Positions 46,802 through 55,189 of a DNA stretch of 64,000 nucleotides are shown here, piece after piece (within the stretch, counting starts at the first letter, position 1; every line of letters begins with the position of its first letter). The stretch is taken from contig NZ_FCNW02000006.1 in the NCBI RefSeq assembly GCF_001544475.1, forward strand, positions 62,001 to 126,000, written 5' to 3'. This DNA is from Caballeronia humi (lineage in GTDB: Bacteria > Pseudomonadota > Gammaproteobacteria > Burkholderiales > Burkholderiaceae). The translations under genes and the position numbers were made by a program. Under the pieces are notes generated by a model that was not told where the DNA came from, did no database searches, and was given only the letters and a program-made list of their open reading frames with translations.

Positions 46802-48184
46802 ATGACCACCGACACCTCCTTCGGCAGCCTGCCGCTCACGCCCGCGATGCAGGCGAATTTGCAGCAACTCGGCTACCTCACGATGACGCCGATCCAGGCT
46901 GCGAGCCTGCCGGTCGCGCTCGACGGCCACGACCTGATCGCGCAGGCGAAAACCGGCAGTGGCAAGACCGCCGCCTTCGCGCTGCCGCTGCTCGCGAAGC
47001 TCGATCCGCGGCTCTTCTCCGTGCAGGCGCTCGTGCTCTGCCCGACGCGCGAACTCGCCGATCAGGTCACGCAGGAAATCCGCCGCCTCGCGCGCGCGGA
47101 GGACAACATCAAGATTCTGACGCTTTGCGGCGGCACGCCGATGCGTCCGCAAATCGCGAGTCTGGAGCACGGCGCGCATATCGCGGTCGGCACGCCGGGC
47201 CGCATCATGGATCACCTCGAGCGCGGCACGCTGACGCTCGACGCGCTGCGAACGCTCGTCCTCGACGAAGCCGACCGCATGCTCGACATGGGCTTTTTCG
47301 ACGATATTGCGTCGGTCGCGCGGCAATGTCCGAAGGAGCGCCAGACCCTGCTTTTTTCCGCGACGTATCCGGAAGGCATCGCGAAACTGAGCCAGCAGTT
47401 CTTGCGCAAGCCGAAGGAGATCAAGCTCACCGAGCAGCACACGAATTCGAAGATCAAGCAACGCTTCTACGAAGTCGACGACAACGAGCGCCTGCATGCC
47501 GTCGGCCTGCTGCTCGATCACTATCGGCCGGTCAGCACGCTCGCGTTCTGCAACACGAAGCAGCAGTGCCGCGACCTGCTCGACGTGCTGCGCGCGCAGG
47601 GTTTCGAGGCGCTGGCGCTGCACGGCGAGCTGGAGCAGCGTGAGCGCGACCAGGTGCTCGTGCAGTTCGCGAACCGCAGTTGCTCGGTGCTCGTCGCGAC
47701 CGACGTCGCCGCGCGCGGCCTCGACATCACGCAACTGGAGGCGGTGATCAACGTCGACGTAACGCCCGATCCCGAGGTCCACGTGCACCGCATCGGCCGC
47801 ACGGGTCGCGCGGACGAGGAGGGCTGGGCGCTCACGCTCGCGAGCATGGACGAGATGGGACGCGTCGGCAGCATCGAGCAGGCGCAGGGCAAGGAAGTGG
47901 AATGGCATCCGCTTGGCGAACTGACGTCGGCGACGCCCGGCCACCTGAAGCCGCCGATGGCGACGCTGCAGATCCTCGGCGGCCGCAAGGAAAAGATCCG
48001 CCCCGGCGACGTGCTCGGCGCGCTGACGGGCGAAGCGGGCTTCACGGGCGCGCAGATCGGCAAGATCAACGTGACCGATATGTTCACCTACGTGGCCGTC
48101 GAACGCGGCATCGCCGATGACGCGGTGCGCAAGCTCGGCGCTGGCAAGGTGAAGGGCAAGAAGGTGAAAGTGCGGCGGATCTGA
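46802..48184 (+). CDS. dbpA: ATP-dependent RNA helicase DbpA
   Basis: DEAD-box helicase acting in 50S subunit assembly through hairpin 92 of 23S rRNA. At 460 residues the motif order is complete: Q motif (TPIQAASLP), AKTGSGKT, PTRELADQV, GTPGRIMDHL, DEADRMLDMGF, SAT, ARGLDI and HRIGRTGR. The C-terminal DbpA RNA-binding domain (PPMATLQILGGRKEKIRPGDVLGALTGEAGF to VKGKKVKVRRI) distinguishes it from other DEAD-box proteins. Co-directional with the small zinc-ribbon gene. Confidence 0.97.
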   Translation: MTTDTSFGSLPLTPAMQANLQQLGYLTMTPIQAASLPVALDGHDLIAQAKTGSGKTAAFALPLLAKLDPRLFSVQALVLCPTRELADQVTQEIRRLARAEDNIKILTLCGGTPMRPQIASLEHGAHIAVGTPGRIMDHLERGTLTLDALRTLVLDEADRMLDMGFFDDIASVARQCPKERQTLLFSATYPEGIAKLSQQFLRKPKEIKLTEQHTNSKIKQRFYEVDDNERLHAVGLLLDHYRPVSTLAFCNTKQQCRDLLDVLRAQGFEALALHGELEQRERDQVLVQFANRSCSVLVATDVAARGLDITQLEAVINVDVTPDPEVHVHRIGRTGRADEEGWALTLASMDEMGRVGSIEQAQGKEVEWHPLGELTSATPGHLKPPMATLQILGGRKEKIRPGDVLGALTGEAGFTGAQIGKINVTDMFTYVAVERGIADDAVRKLGAGKVKGKKVKVRRI

Positions 48185-48288
48185 AACGCCTAATGCAGGA
48201 AAGGCGCCCCGTTGATCGGACGATTCCGATAGTTTGCCGAGGGCGTCTCCACTAGCATCGACCGGTTCCCATCCGCCGATCGATTCCC

Positions 48289-50040
48289 ATGCCCGACACG
48301 CTTACGCCGCTCTATCTCGCGCTCGACCACCATCAAGCCGAGCGTCTGACCTCCGCCGAGGCGGGCTACCGCAGCATCATCGAAGACAATCCCGCTCACG
48401 TCGAGGCGCTGCATTACCTCGGCGTGCTGTTGCACCAGCGCGGCGTATCTGCGCAAGCGGCGCCGTTTCTCGATCGCGCGCTCGTGCTGTCGCCGGAATA
48501 CGCGGCGTGCTGGAGCAATCGCGGACTCGTCGCCGCGGCGCTCGGCGATGCGGAATTTGCCGTCGCGTGCCAGCGGCGGGCGCTCGCCGTCGATCCGTCG
48601 TTTGCGAACGCGTACAACAATCTCGGCGTCGCGCTGCAAAAGACCGGCCGCGACGATGAAGCCGTCGACGCTTATCAGAAAGCACTCGCCCAGCAGCCCG
48701 ATTTCATCGATGCGTACACGAACTTCGGCTCGGCTCTTTTCAAACTCAAGCGTCACGAAGACGCGCTCGCCGCCTATCGCGACGCCCTCCGTTACGATCC
48801 CCAAAATTCCACCGCGCATTTCGGCGAAGGCAACGCGCTGCGCGAACTCGGCCGTCTCGATGACGCTATCCGCAGTCTGCAACGCGCCGTCGAACTGGCG
48901 CCCGCGCACTTCGAATCTCGCGTGAATCTCGGCACGACGCTCGGCTTGCGCGGACGTTTCGTCGAAGCCGAGGCGCAGTATCGCCACGCGCTGAAACTGC
49001 GCGACGATCCGCAGATTCACGTGTGCGTCGGCGCGTCGATCGGCGCGCAAGGGCGCTTCAGCGAGGAGGAGCCGCACTATCGGCACGCGCTCACGCTCGA
49101 CGTCAATCACGCCGACGCGCAGCACAACCTTGCGTTGCTGCACCTGCGGCGCGGCGAATTCGAGCAGGGCTGGACGCTCTATGAAACGCGCTGGCGTGCG
49201 AGCAAGTACACGCCGATCGAGCTTCCCGGCATCGCCGAATGGGCTGGCGAGCCGCTCGCGGGGCGCACGTTGCTGCTCGTCGGCGAGCAGGGACACGGCG
49301 ATCAGCTGCAGTTCGTGCGTTACGCGGCCGTGCTTGAAAGGACGGGCGCGGCCGTCGACGTGCTGGTGCCGTCGAATATCGCGGAACTGGTCGGCGGCGT
49401 GCGCGGCGTGCGGCGCGTCTTGCTCGAAAAGCCGCAAGAGGGCTACGACTTCTGGACGCCGATGATGAGCGTGCCGCATCACGTCGCGGGCGTCGGGCCG
49501 GGCGTGCCGGCCGACGTGCCGTATCTGCGCGTGAGCGGCGTGCGGATCGGCGACTGGCCGCAGCGCGTTGCCGACCTGGCTGGCGGGCGGCGGCGCGTAG
49601 GCGTCGTGTGGGCGGGCAGTCCGACGTTCGCCAACGATCGATTCCGCTCGATGCCGCTCGCCGCGCTGGCGCCGCTCGCCGACGCGCCGGGGATCGCATG
49701 GTTTTCGCTGCAGAAGGGGCCGGCGCGCGCGCAACTGGAAGGCGCGGCGCTGAACCTGTACGACCTGACCGGGCAAGTTCACGATTTCGCCGATACCGCC
49801 GCGCTCATCGATCAGCTCGACCTGGTGATTACGGTGGATACGTCGGTCGCGCATCTGGCGGGCGCGCTGGGGAAGCCGGTGTGGGTGATGCTGTCGAAGA
49901 ATTACGACTGGCGCTGGATGCTCGACCGCGACGACAGCCCGTGGTATCCGACCATGCGCCTCTTCAAGCAGACGACGCTCGGAGATTGGACAAACGTGAC
50001 GGAGGCGGTGCGGAAGGCGTTGATATTCGGCGGCGCCTGA
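48289..50040 (+). CDS. TPR protein with C-terminal glycosyltransferase-like (heptosyltransferase-fold) domain
   Basis: A 583-residue protein. Residues ~5-275 contain about eight tetratricopeptide repeats with the usual A-x2-YNNLGVAL / DAYTNFGSALFKL spacing. From ~300 the sequence turns into a GT-B-like fold resembling LPS heptosyltransferases: GRTLLLVGEQGHGDQLQFVRYAAVL, RRVGVVWAGSPTFANDRFRSMPLAAL and a nucleotide-sugar-side segment DLVITVDTSVAHLAGALGKPVWVML. Such fusions are common in Burkholderiales and may modify proteins or cell-surface glycans; activity is unproven. No ribosome site is obvious. Confidence 0.88.
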   Translation: MPDTLTPLYLALDHHQAERLTSAEAGYRSIIEDNPAHVEALHYLGVLLHQRGVSAQAAPFLDRALVLSPEYAACWSNRGLVAAALGDAEFAVACQRRALAVDPSFANAYNNLGVALQKTGRDDEAVDAYQKALAQQPDFIDAYTNFGSALFKLKRHEDALAAYRDALRYDPQNSTAHFGEGNALRELGRLDDAIRSLQRAVELAPAHFESRVNLGTTLGLRGRFVEAEAQYRHALKLRDDPQIHVCVGASIGAQGRFSEEEPHYRHALTLDVNHADAQHNLALLHLRRGEFEQGWTLYETRWRASKYTPIELPGIAEWAGEPLAGRTLLLVGEQGHGDQLQFVRYAAVLERTGAAVDVLVPSNIAELVGGVRGVRRVLLEKPQEGYDFWTPMMSVPHHVAGVGPGVPADVPYLRVSGVRIGDWPQRVADLAGGRRRVGVVWAGSPTFANDRFRSMPLAALAPLADAPGIAWFSLQKGPARAQLEGAALNLYDLTGQVHDFADTAALIDQLDLVITVDTSVAHLAGALGKPVWVMLSKNYDWRWMLDRDDSPWYPTMRLFKQTTLGDWTNVTEAVRKALIFGGA

Positions 50041-50043
50041 TCC

Positions 50044-51465
50044 TCACTCCTTCGCTGTCTGCCCAGCCGGCGCCCCCACATCCCGCGTAATCAACCGCAA
50101 CCCGCTCGCGATACTCGCCGCGCCCGCGAACGCCGCCCCGAGCGACAGCGCGAGCGCCGGCCCGTGCTTCCCAGCAATCCCGAAGCACAACGCGACGAGC
50201 GCTGCGCCCGTCGCCTGGCCGAGCAGGCGCGCCGTCGCCACGACGCCGCTAGCGCCGCTGCTGCGTTCGCGCGGCGCGCTCGCCATGAACGCCTTCAGGT
50301 TCGGCGACTGGAAAAATCCAAAGCCCGCACCGCAGATCGCCATCCGGATGCAGATTTCGAACGCATGCGGATCAGCGGGAAGCATCGCGAGGGAGATCAT
50401 GCCGCCGCACATGATCGCGAGCCCGACGCCACCCAAAAGCCCCGGCGGATACCGGTCGGAGAGACGCCCGGCGATCGGCGCCATCAACGCAACGAGTACT
50501 GACCACGGCGTCATCAGGAAGCCCGTCTCCACCTGCGTGCGCCCGAGCACGCCCTCGAAATAAAACGGCAGCGACACGAACGCCAGCCCTTGCGCGGCGA
50601 ACGAGCAGACGGCGGTCATCGTCGAGAGGGCGAACATCGGGCGCTTGAAGAGATCGACCGGGAGCATCGGTGCCGGATGGCCGCGCTCGCGCCGCAACAG
50701 CAAGGCGCCCGCGACGAACGCAATCGCCAGCGCCGTCAGCACGACGTGCGACGGCGAGCGCTGCGCCGCCTCGCCGAGCGCGAAAATCAGCGTAGCGAAC
50801 GTGACGACGTTCAGCGCCGCCGCGACGCGATCGAAGCCGTGCGTGCTCTTCGGCGTCTGCGGGAGCGCGGGCCACGCGATGAAAAGCGCAAGCGCCCCGA
50901 CCGGCAGGTTCACCGCGAACAGCCACGGCCACGTCCCGAGCGAGAGCACGATCGACGCGACCGTCGGCCCGACGGCGAACGCCACGCCGACGACGAGCGC
51001 GTTCAGCCCCACGCCGCGCCCGAGCCGGTGCGGCGGAAAGATCGCGCTGATCAGCGCCGTGTTGACGCTCATGATCGCGCTCGCGCCGAGCCCCTGTAGC
51101 AGGCGGGCCGCGACGAGCGTGGGCAGCGACCAAGACAGCGCGCACACCGCCGACGCCACCGTGAACACCACCAGCCCGCCGATGTAGATGCGCCGCTGCC
51201 CGACGATCCCGCCGAGCGCAGCGAAAGGCAGGAGCGTCGCGACCATCGCGAGCTGATAGGCATTGATGATCCAGATCGACGCGGCGGGCGTCGCGTGCAG
51301 ATCGGCGCCGATTGCGGGGAGCGCCGTGTTGGCGATGGCGGTGTCGAGCGTGGCGAGCGCGACGGCCAGCAGGATGGCCGCCATGCCGCGGCGCTCGAGC
51401 GGCGTCATCGGCGCGTCGGGATCGCGCGGCGGGGTCTTGAAGGCGTTGTTTTTCTCGGTGGTCAC
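50044..51465 (-). CDS. MFS multidrug/solute transporter (DHA2-like)
   Basis: A 473-residue, 14-helix-type carrier. LATLDTAIANTALPAIGADL in helix 1 and IVGQRRIYIGG in the loop after helix 2 are family hallmarks, and the central IFPPHRLGRGVGLNALVVGVAFAVGPTVASIVLS stretch matches motif C of antiporters. Start at GTG 51465 is uncertain; ATG 51408 (MTPLERRG) begins just before the first helix. No regulator is adjacent, but the 5' gap is full of inverted repeats. It converges with the TPR gene, 3 bases apart. Confidence 0.9.
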   Translation of the reverse strand: MTTEKNNAFKTPPRDPDAPMTPLERRGMAAILLAVALATLDTAIANTALPAIGADLHATPAASIWIINAYQLAMVATLLPFAALGGIVGQRRIYIGGLVVFTVASAVCALSWSLPTLVAARLLQGLGASAIMSVNTALISAIFPPHRLGRGVGLNALVVGVAFAVGPTVASIVLSLGTWPWLFAVNLPVGALALFIAWPALPQTPKSTHGFDRVAAALNVVTFATLIFALGEAAQRSPSHVVLTALAIAFVAGALLLRRERGHPAPMLPVDLFKRPMFALSTMTAVCSFAAQGLAFVSLPFYFEGVLGRTQVETGFLMTPWSVLVALMAPIAGRLSDRYPPGLLGGVGLAIMCGGMISLAMLPADPHAFEICIRMAICGAGFGFFQSPNLKAFMASAPRERSSGASGVVATARLLGQATGAALVALCFGIAGKHGPALALSLGAAFAGAASIASGLRLITRDVGAPAGQTAKE

Positions 51466-51779
51466 GATTGTGAGGGATTTGCTGACGTTAAGCGGCTGTT
51501 GAGTCCGTCACGATACGGGATCACGCGGAATCGCGCAGGGGCAGGCTGCACAGGCTTTCAAATGGTTGTCGGGTCGGGGGTAACAGTGGCCAAATGGCGT
51601 CGATTCTGCGCCAAACGGCCAAGAAGCGAAGCCGCGGAACCGCCGACCGGTTCAACCGGCGAGCACTAGCTCGTGCAACCGACGTCGAACCGGCGGCCCG
51701 ACGCCCGCCTGCATCAAACTTTCGTTCTTTTGGCCACAATTCGTTGGCGAACTCGCATCGAATCGACGTCGACTCGATG
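51466..51779. repeat. Palindrome-rich 314-base gap
   Basis: No gene is seen. Inverted repeats: CCGGTTcAACCGG (51647-51659), CGAGC-acta-GCTCG (51660-51673), TGGCG/CGCCA (near 51594-51613) and a 24-base palindrome at 51756-51779 with 11 of 12 pairs, adjoining the stop of the dehydrogenase gene. They may be regulator sites for the MFS gene and a terminator for the dehydrogenase. Confidence 0.55.
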
Positions 51780-52715
51780 TCAAACCGGCGTCAACACCGC
51801 CTGCCCTGCAAAATACCGCGTCGCGTTTTCGACGAAAAGCGCCGCCGATGCCGCCAGCGCCTCCGGCGACCGCCCGCCGACGTGCGGCGTCAGCACGACG
51901 CGCTCCGAGCCGGTTAACAGCGCGGGCGGCGCGGGCTCGCCCTCGTACACATCGAGCCCCGCGCCCGCGATCGCACCGTGCGCGAGGGCATCGGCGAGCG
52001 CGGCCGTGTCGACGACACTGCCCCGCGACACGTTCACCAGATACCCACGCGGCCCGAGCGCTTCGAGCACGTCCGCGCCGATCAGATGATGCGTCGCCGC
52101 GCCGCCCGGCGTCGTGACGACGAGATAGTCGGCCCAGCCCGCGAGCGCCATCAGCGAATCGAAGTACGCGTAGGGCGTTTCCGGCTGCTCACGCCGGTTG
52201 TGATAGCCGATTTCGAGATCGAAGCCGAGCGCGCGCCGCGCCACCTTGCGTCCGATGGTCCCCAGCCCCACGACGCCCAGCCGCTTGCCCGAGAAGTTCG
52301 GCTGCATCGGCAAATCGTCGCGCCAGCGGCCCGCGCGGCATGCTCCGTCGAGATTGGGAATGGCGCGCACGGCCGCGAGCAGCAGCGCGAAGGCGTGATC
52401 GGCGACGCAATCGTCGTTCGTGCCCGCGCCGTTCACCACGACGATGCCGCGCGCCTTCGCCGCGTCGCGCGCGATGTTCTCGTAACCCGCACCGAGCGCG
52501 CCGATCAGCTCCAGATGCGGCAGGCGGCCGATATCGGTGGCGGAAATACCGATCGTGCCGTTCGTCAGCACCGCGCGAACGTTTTCGCCGTGCGCGGCGA
52601 TAGCTTCGTCGCGCGAGGACGAATCCGAGGCATCAACGATGCCGAAAAATGCGCCGATCAACGCGCGGTTTTCGCTGGTGAGGGGAATCAGAACGAGAAG
52701 AGTGGGCGTGGGCAT
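51780..52715 (-). CDS. D-isomer-specific 2-hydroxyacid dehydrogenase
   Basis: A 311-residue NAD(P)-dependent reductase of 2-oxo acids, closest in style to glyoxylate/hydroxypyruvate reductases. Cofactor motif GVVGLGTIGRKVA (around residue 148), catalytic Arg in LVNVSRGSVVDTAAL, acid/base Glu in DVYEGEP and His in LTPHVGGRS are all present. Substrate is not evident from the neighbours. Divergent from the MHYT-GGDEF-EAL gene. Confidence 0.93.
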   Translation of the reverse strand: MPTPTLLVLIPLTSENRALIGAFFGIVDASDSSSRDEAIAAHGENVRAVLTNGTIGISATDIGRLPHLELIGALGAGYENIARDAAKARGIVVVNGAGTNDDCVADHAFALLLAAVRAIPNLDGACRAGRWRDDLPMQPNFSGKRLGVVGLGTIGRKVARRALGFDLEIGYHNRREQPETPYAYFDSLMALAGWADYLVVTTPGGAATHHLIGADVLEALGPRGYLVNVSRGSVVDTAALADALAHGAIAGAGLDVYEGEPAPPALLTGSERVVLTPHVGGRSPEALAASAALFVENATRYFAGQAVLTPV

Positions 52716-52877
52716 GGTTCGAAAAGTGTTGGACGTTAACCAGACAGTGAAGAAAATCCAGGAAATCGTGCAAATAAAGCGGTCCAGCCCTTCAGATTCG
52801 TAAGCCTCGCGACGATAAGCGAATACGCGAGCGCCTTTTTGCTCGGCGAGAAGCGCGCGGTTCTGGAGGGCCTACAA

Positions 52878-54953
52878 ATGCTGGTCGGGAGTTACAACAG
52901 TCTACTGGTGCTGTTTTCTTTTTTGGTCGCGGTGCTCGCGTCCTATACCGCGCTCGACCTCGTCGGCCGCATCAGCGCCGCGCGACGGGTTCCCGCGCGC
53001 TGGTGGCTCGGCGGCGGCGCGCTGGCGCTCGGGCTCGGCGTCTGGTCGATGCATTTCATCGGCATGCTCGCGTTCGACCTGCCGATCGCCCTCGGTTACG
53101 ACGTCGCGCTGACAGCCGCGTCGCTCCTGATCGCGATCGCCTGCTCGACGTTCGCGCTCTGGCTCGGCAGCCGGCCCGAACTGCCCTTGAGGCGGCTCGC
53201 GGCGGGCGCGTTGTTGCTGGGCGGCGGCATCGCGGCGATGCACTACACCGGCATGGCCGCGATGAAGATGACGCCGGGCATCGTCTACGACTTGAGGATC
53301 GTGGGCGCGTCGGTGGTGATCGCGGTGGTCGCGGGCGGCGCGGCGCTCTGGATCGCGTTCCAGTTGCGGCGCCACAGCGCGCGCGTGCGCAGCTACCGGA
53401 TGGGCGCGGCGCTGGTGATGGGCGTCGCGATCGTCGCGATGCACTACACCGGCATGGCGGCCGCCGAGTTTCCGCTCGGCTCGATTTGCAGCGCGGCGGG
53501 TGGCGGGCTTGGCAGCGAATCGCTCGCATTGCCGATCATCGTCGTGACGATCGCGGTACTGGCCGTCGCGCTGATCACGTCGGTGCTCGACATGCGGCTC
53601 GAGATTCGGACGGCTGCATTGTCGACGTCGCTCGCCGAGGCGAATCAGGAATTGTCGTATCTCGTCCTGCACGACAACCTCACGAAGCTGCCGAACCGGC
53701 TGCTGCTCGAAGATCGTCTGAAGCAGGCCATTGATCACGCGAACGCCGAAAAGGCGCGTTTCGCAGTCATGTTCCTCGATCTGGACGGCTTCAAAACGAT
53801 CAACGACACGTTCGGCCATCACGTCGGCGACATGCTGCTGACGCAGGCGGCCGATCGCATCCGCGCGAGCGTGCGCGCGCAGGACACGAGCGCGCGTGTG
53901 GGCGGCGACGAGTTCGTGCTGGTTGCGAACGTGCGCGAACCGGGCGATGCCGCGACGATCGCCGACAAACTCGTCGCCGCGATCCGCGAGCCGTTCCTGA
54001 TTTCGGGACACGATTTGAGGGTATCGGTGAGCATCGGGATCGCGGTTTATCCCGGCAACGGCGCCGATGAACACGAGTTGCTGAAGAACTCAGACGTCGC
54101 GATGTATCACGCGAAGTCGCTCGGACGCGATCAGGCGTGCTTCTTCGAGGGATCGATGAATGCGAACAGCGAGGATCATCTGGCGCTGTTGCAGGACTTG
54201 CGGCTGGCGCAGAAGCGCGGACAACTGATGCTGTATTACCAGCCGAAGTTTCAGGCGCCTAGCGGGCCGGTGACGGGCGTCGAGGCGTTGCTGCGGTGGA
54301 ATCACCCGACGCGCGGGATGCTGGGGGCGGATCGCTTCATTCCGCTGGCGGAGCGCACGGGGTTGATCGTGCAGATCGGCGAATGGGTCATCGACGAGGC
54401 GTGCCGGCAGGTCGCGATCTGGCGCGCGGCGGGGCATGCGGCGTTGAGCGTGGCGGTGAATATTTCGGCGCTGCAGTTCAACAGCAGCAGGCTGGTGCCG
54501 GCGGTGGAAGCGGCGCTGGCGCGGCATCGGATAGAGGGGGCGGCGCTGACGCTGGAGATCACGGAGTCGACGGCTATGCGCGATGTCGATGCAAGTCTCG
54601 ATATTCTTCATCGCGTGAGGGCGCTGGGCGTGCGGATTTCGATCGATGATTTCGGGACCGGGTATTCGAGTTTGCTTTACCTTAAGCGGCTGCCGGCGAG
54701 CGAGTTGAAGATCGATCGCGGGTTCATCAACGATCTGGCGCAGGGGTCGGAGGATGCGGCGATCGTGTCGGCGATTATTGCGCTTGGGCAGACGATGAAT
54801 CTGGATATCGTCGCGGAAGGCGTGGAGACGGGGGCTCAACGAGATCTGCTGACCACTCTGGGGTGTGACTCGTTGCAGGGGTTCTTGTTGGGCAGGCCGA
54901 TGCCGGCGGGAGAGGTGGAGTGGGGAGTGACGGCGGCTTGTGCGCCTTGTTAG
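52878..54953 (+). CDS. MHYT-GGDEF-EAL membrane cyclic-di-GMP protein
   Basis: A 691-residue inner-membrane signalling protein. The N-terminal MHYT sensor (~residues 1-240) has seven hydrophobic segments and three copies of the MHxxGM motif (MHFIGM, MHYTGM twice), thought to bind a metal and sense a diatomic gas. A GGDEF domain with intact GGDEF lies near residue 340, and an EAL domain with EALLRW near 468 and DFGTGYSSLLYLKRLP follows. Both cyclase and phosphodiesterase signatures look intact, so it could make or degrade c-di-GMP. GGAGGG 8 bases before ATG 52878 overrules an upstream TTG at 52839. Confidence 0.95.
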   Translation: MLVGSYNSLLVLFSFLVAVLASYTALDLVGRISAARRVPARWWLGGGALALGLGVWSMHFIGMLAFDLPIALGYDVALTAASLLIAIACSTFALWLGSRPELPLRRLAAGALLLGGGIAAMHYTGMAAMKMTPGIVYDLRIVGASVVIAVVAGGAALWIAFQLRRHSARVRSYRMGAALVMGVAIVAMHYTGMAAAEFPLGSICSAAGGGLGSESLALPIIVVTIAVLAVALITSVLDMRLEIRTAALSTSLAEANQELSYLVLHDNLTKLPNRLLLEDRLKQAIDHANAEKARFAVMFLDLDGFKTINDTFGHHVGDMLLTQAADRIRASVRAQDTSARVGGDEFVLVANVREPGDAATIADKLVAAIREPFLISGHDLRVSVSIGIAVYPGNGADEHELLKNSDVAMYHAKSLGRDQACFFEGSMNANSEDHLALLQDLRLAQKRGQLMLYYQPKFQAPSGPVTGVEALLRWNHPTRGMLGADRFIPLAERTGLIVQIGEWVIDEACRQVAIWRAAGHAALSVAVNISALQFNSSRLVPAVEAALARHRIEGAALTLEITESTAMRDVDASLDILHRVRALGVRISIDDFGTGYSSLLYLKRLPASELKIDRGFINDLAQGSEDAAIVSAIIALGQTMNLDIVAEGVETGAQRDLLTTLGCDSLQGFLLGRPMPAGEVEWGVTAACAPC

Positions 54954-55189
54954 GTTGCTTGAAATCCCGCGAGCATGTCGTAGGCGGCGACCCTGGTGTC
55001 GAAAACGCCGTTGAACGCACGGCTGCACTCGAATTTGATGCTTGTATGTCTTCCGAAAACATGCAAAGGTCCTTTGGATGGACGCATAGCCGCTTTGCCT
55101 TTTTCGGATCGTCGCGCTCGGACCGCGAAAAGGCTGTTGATTCAAGCAGGCATCGGGCGCTTTGATGGCCAACCGGTTCAACGCGGATC

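Noticed and set aside
51594..51917. 107-codon frame in the palindrome-rich gap
   Set aside because: It runs into the opposite-strand dehydrogenase gene, is Arg-rich and lacks a ribosome site.
54954..55189. Left attachment repeat matching the tRNA-Lys 3' end
   Set aside because: No stretch resembling the tRNA end was found by eye on the left of the NTPase gene, and no integrase is present.
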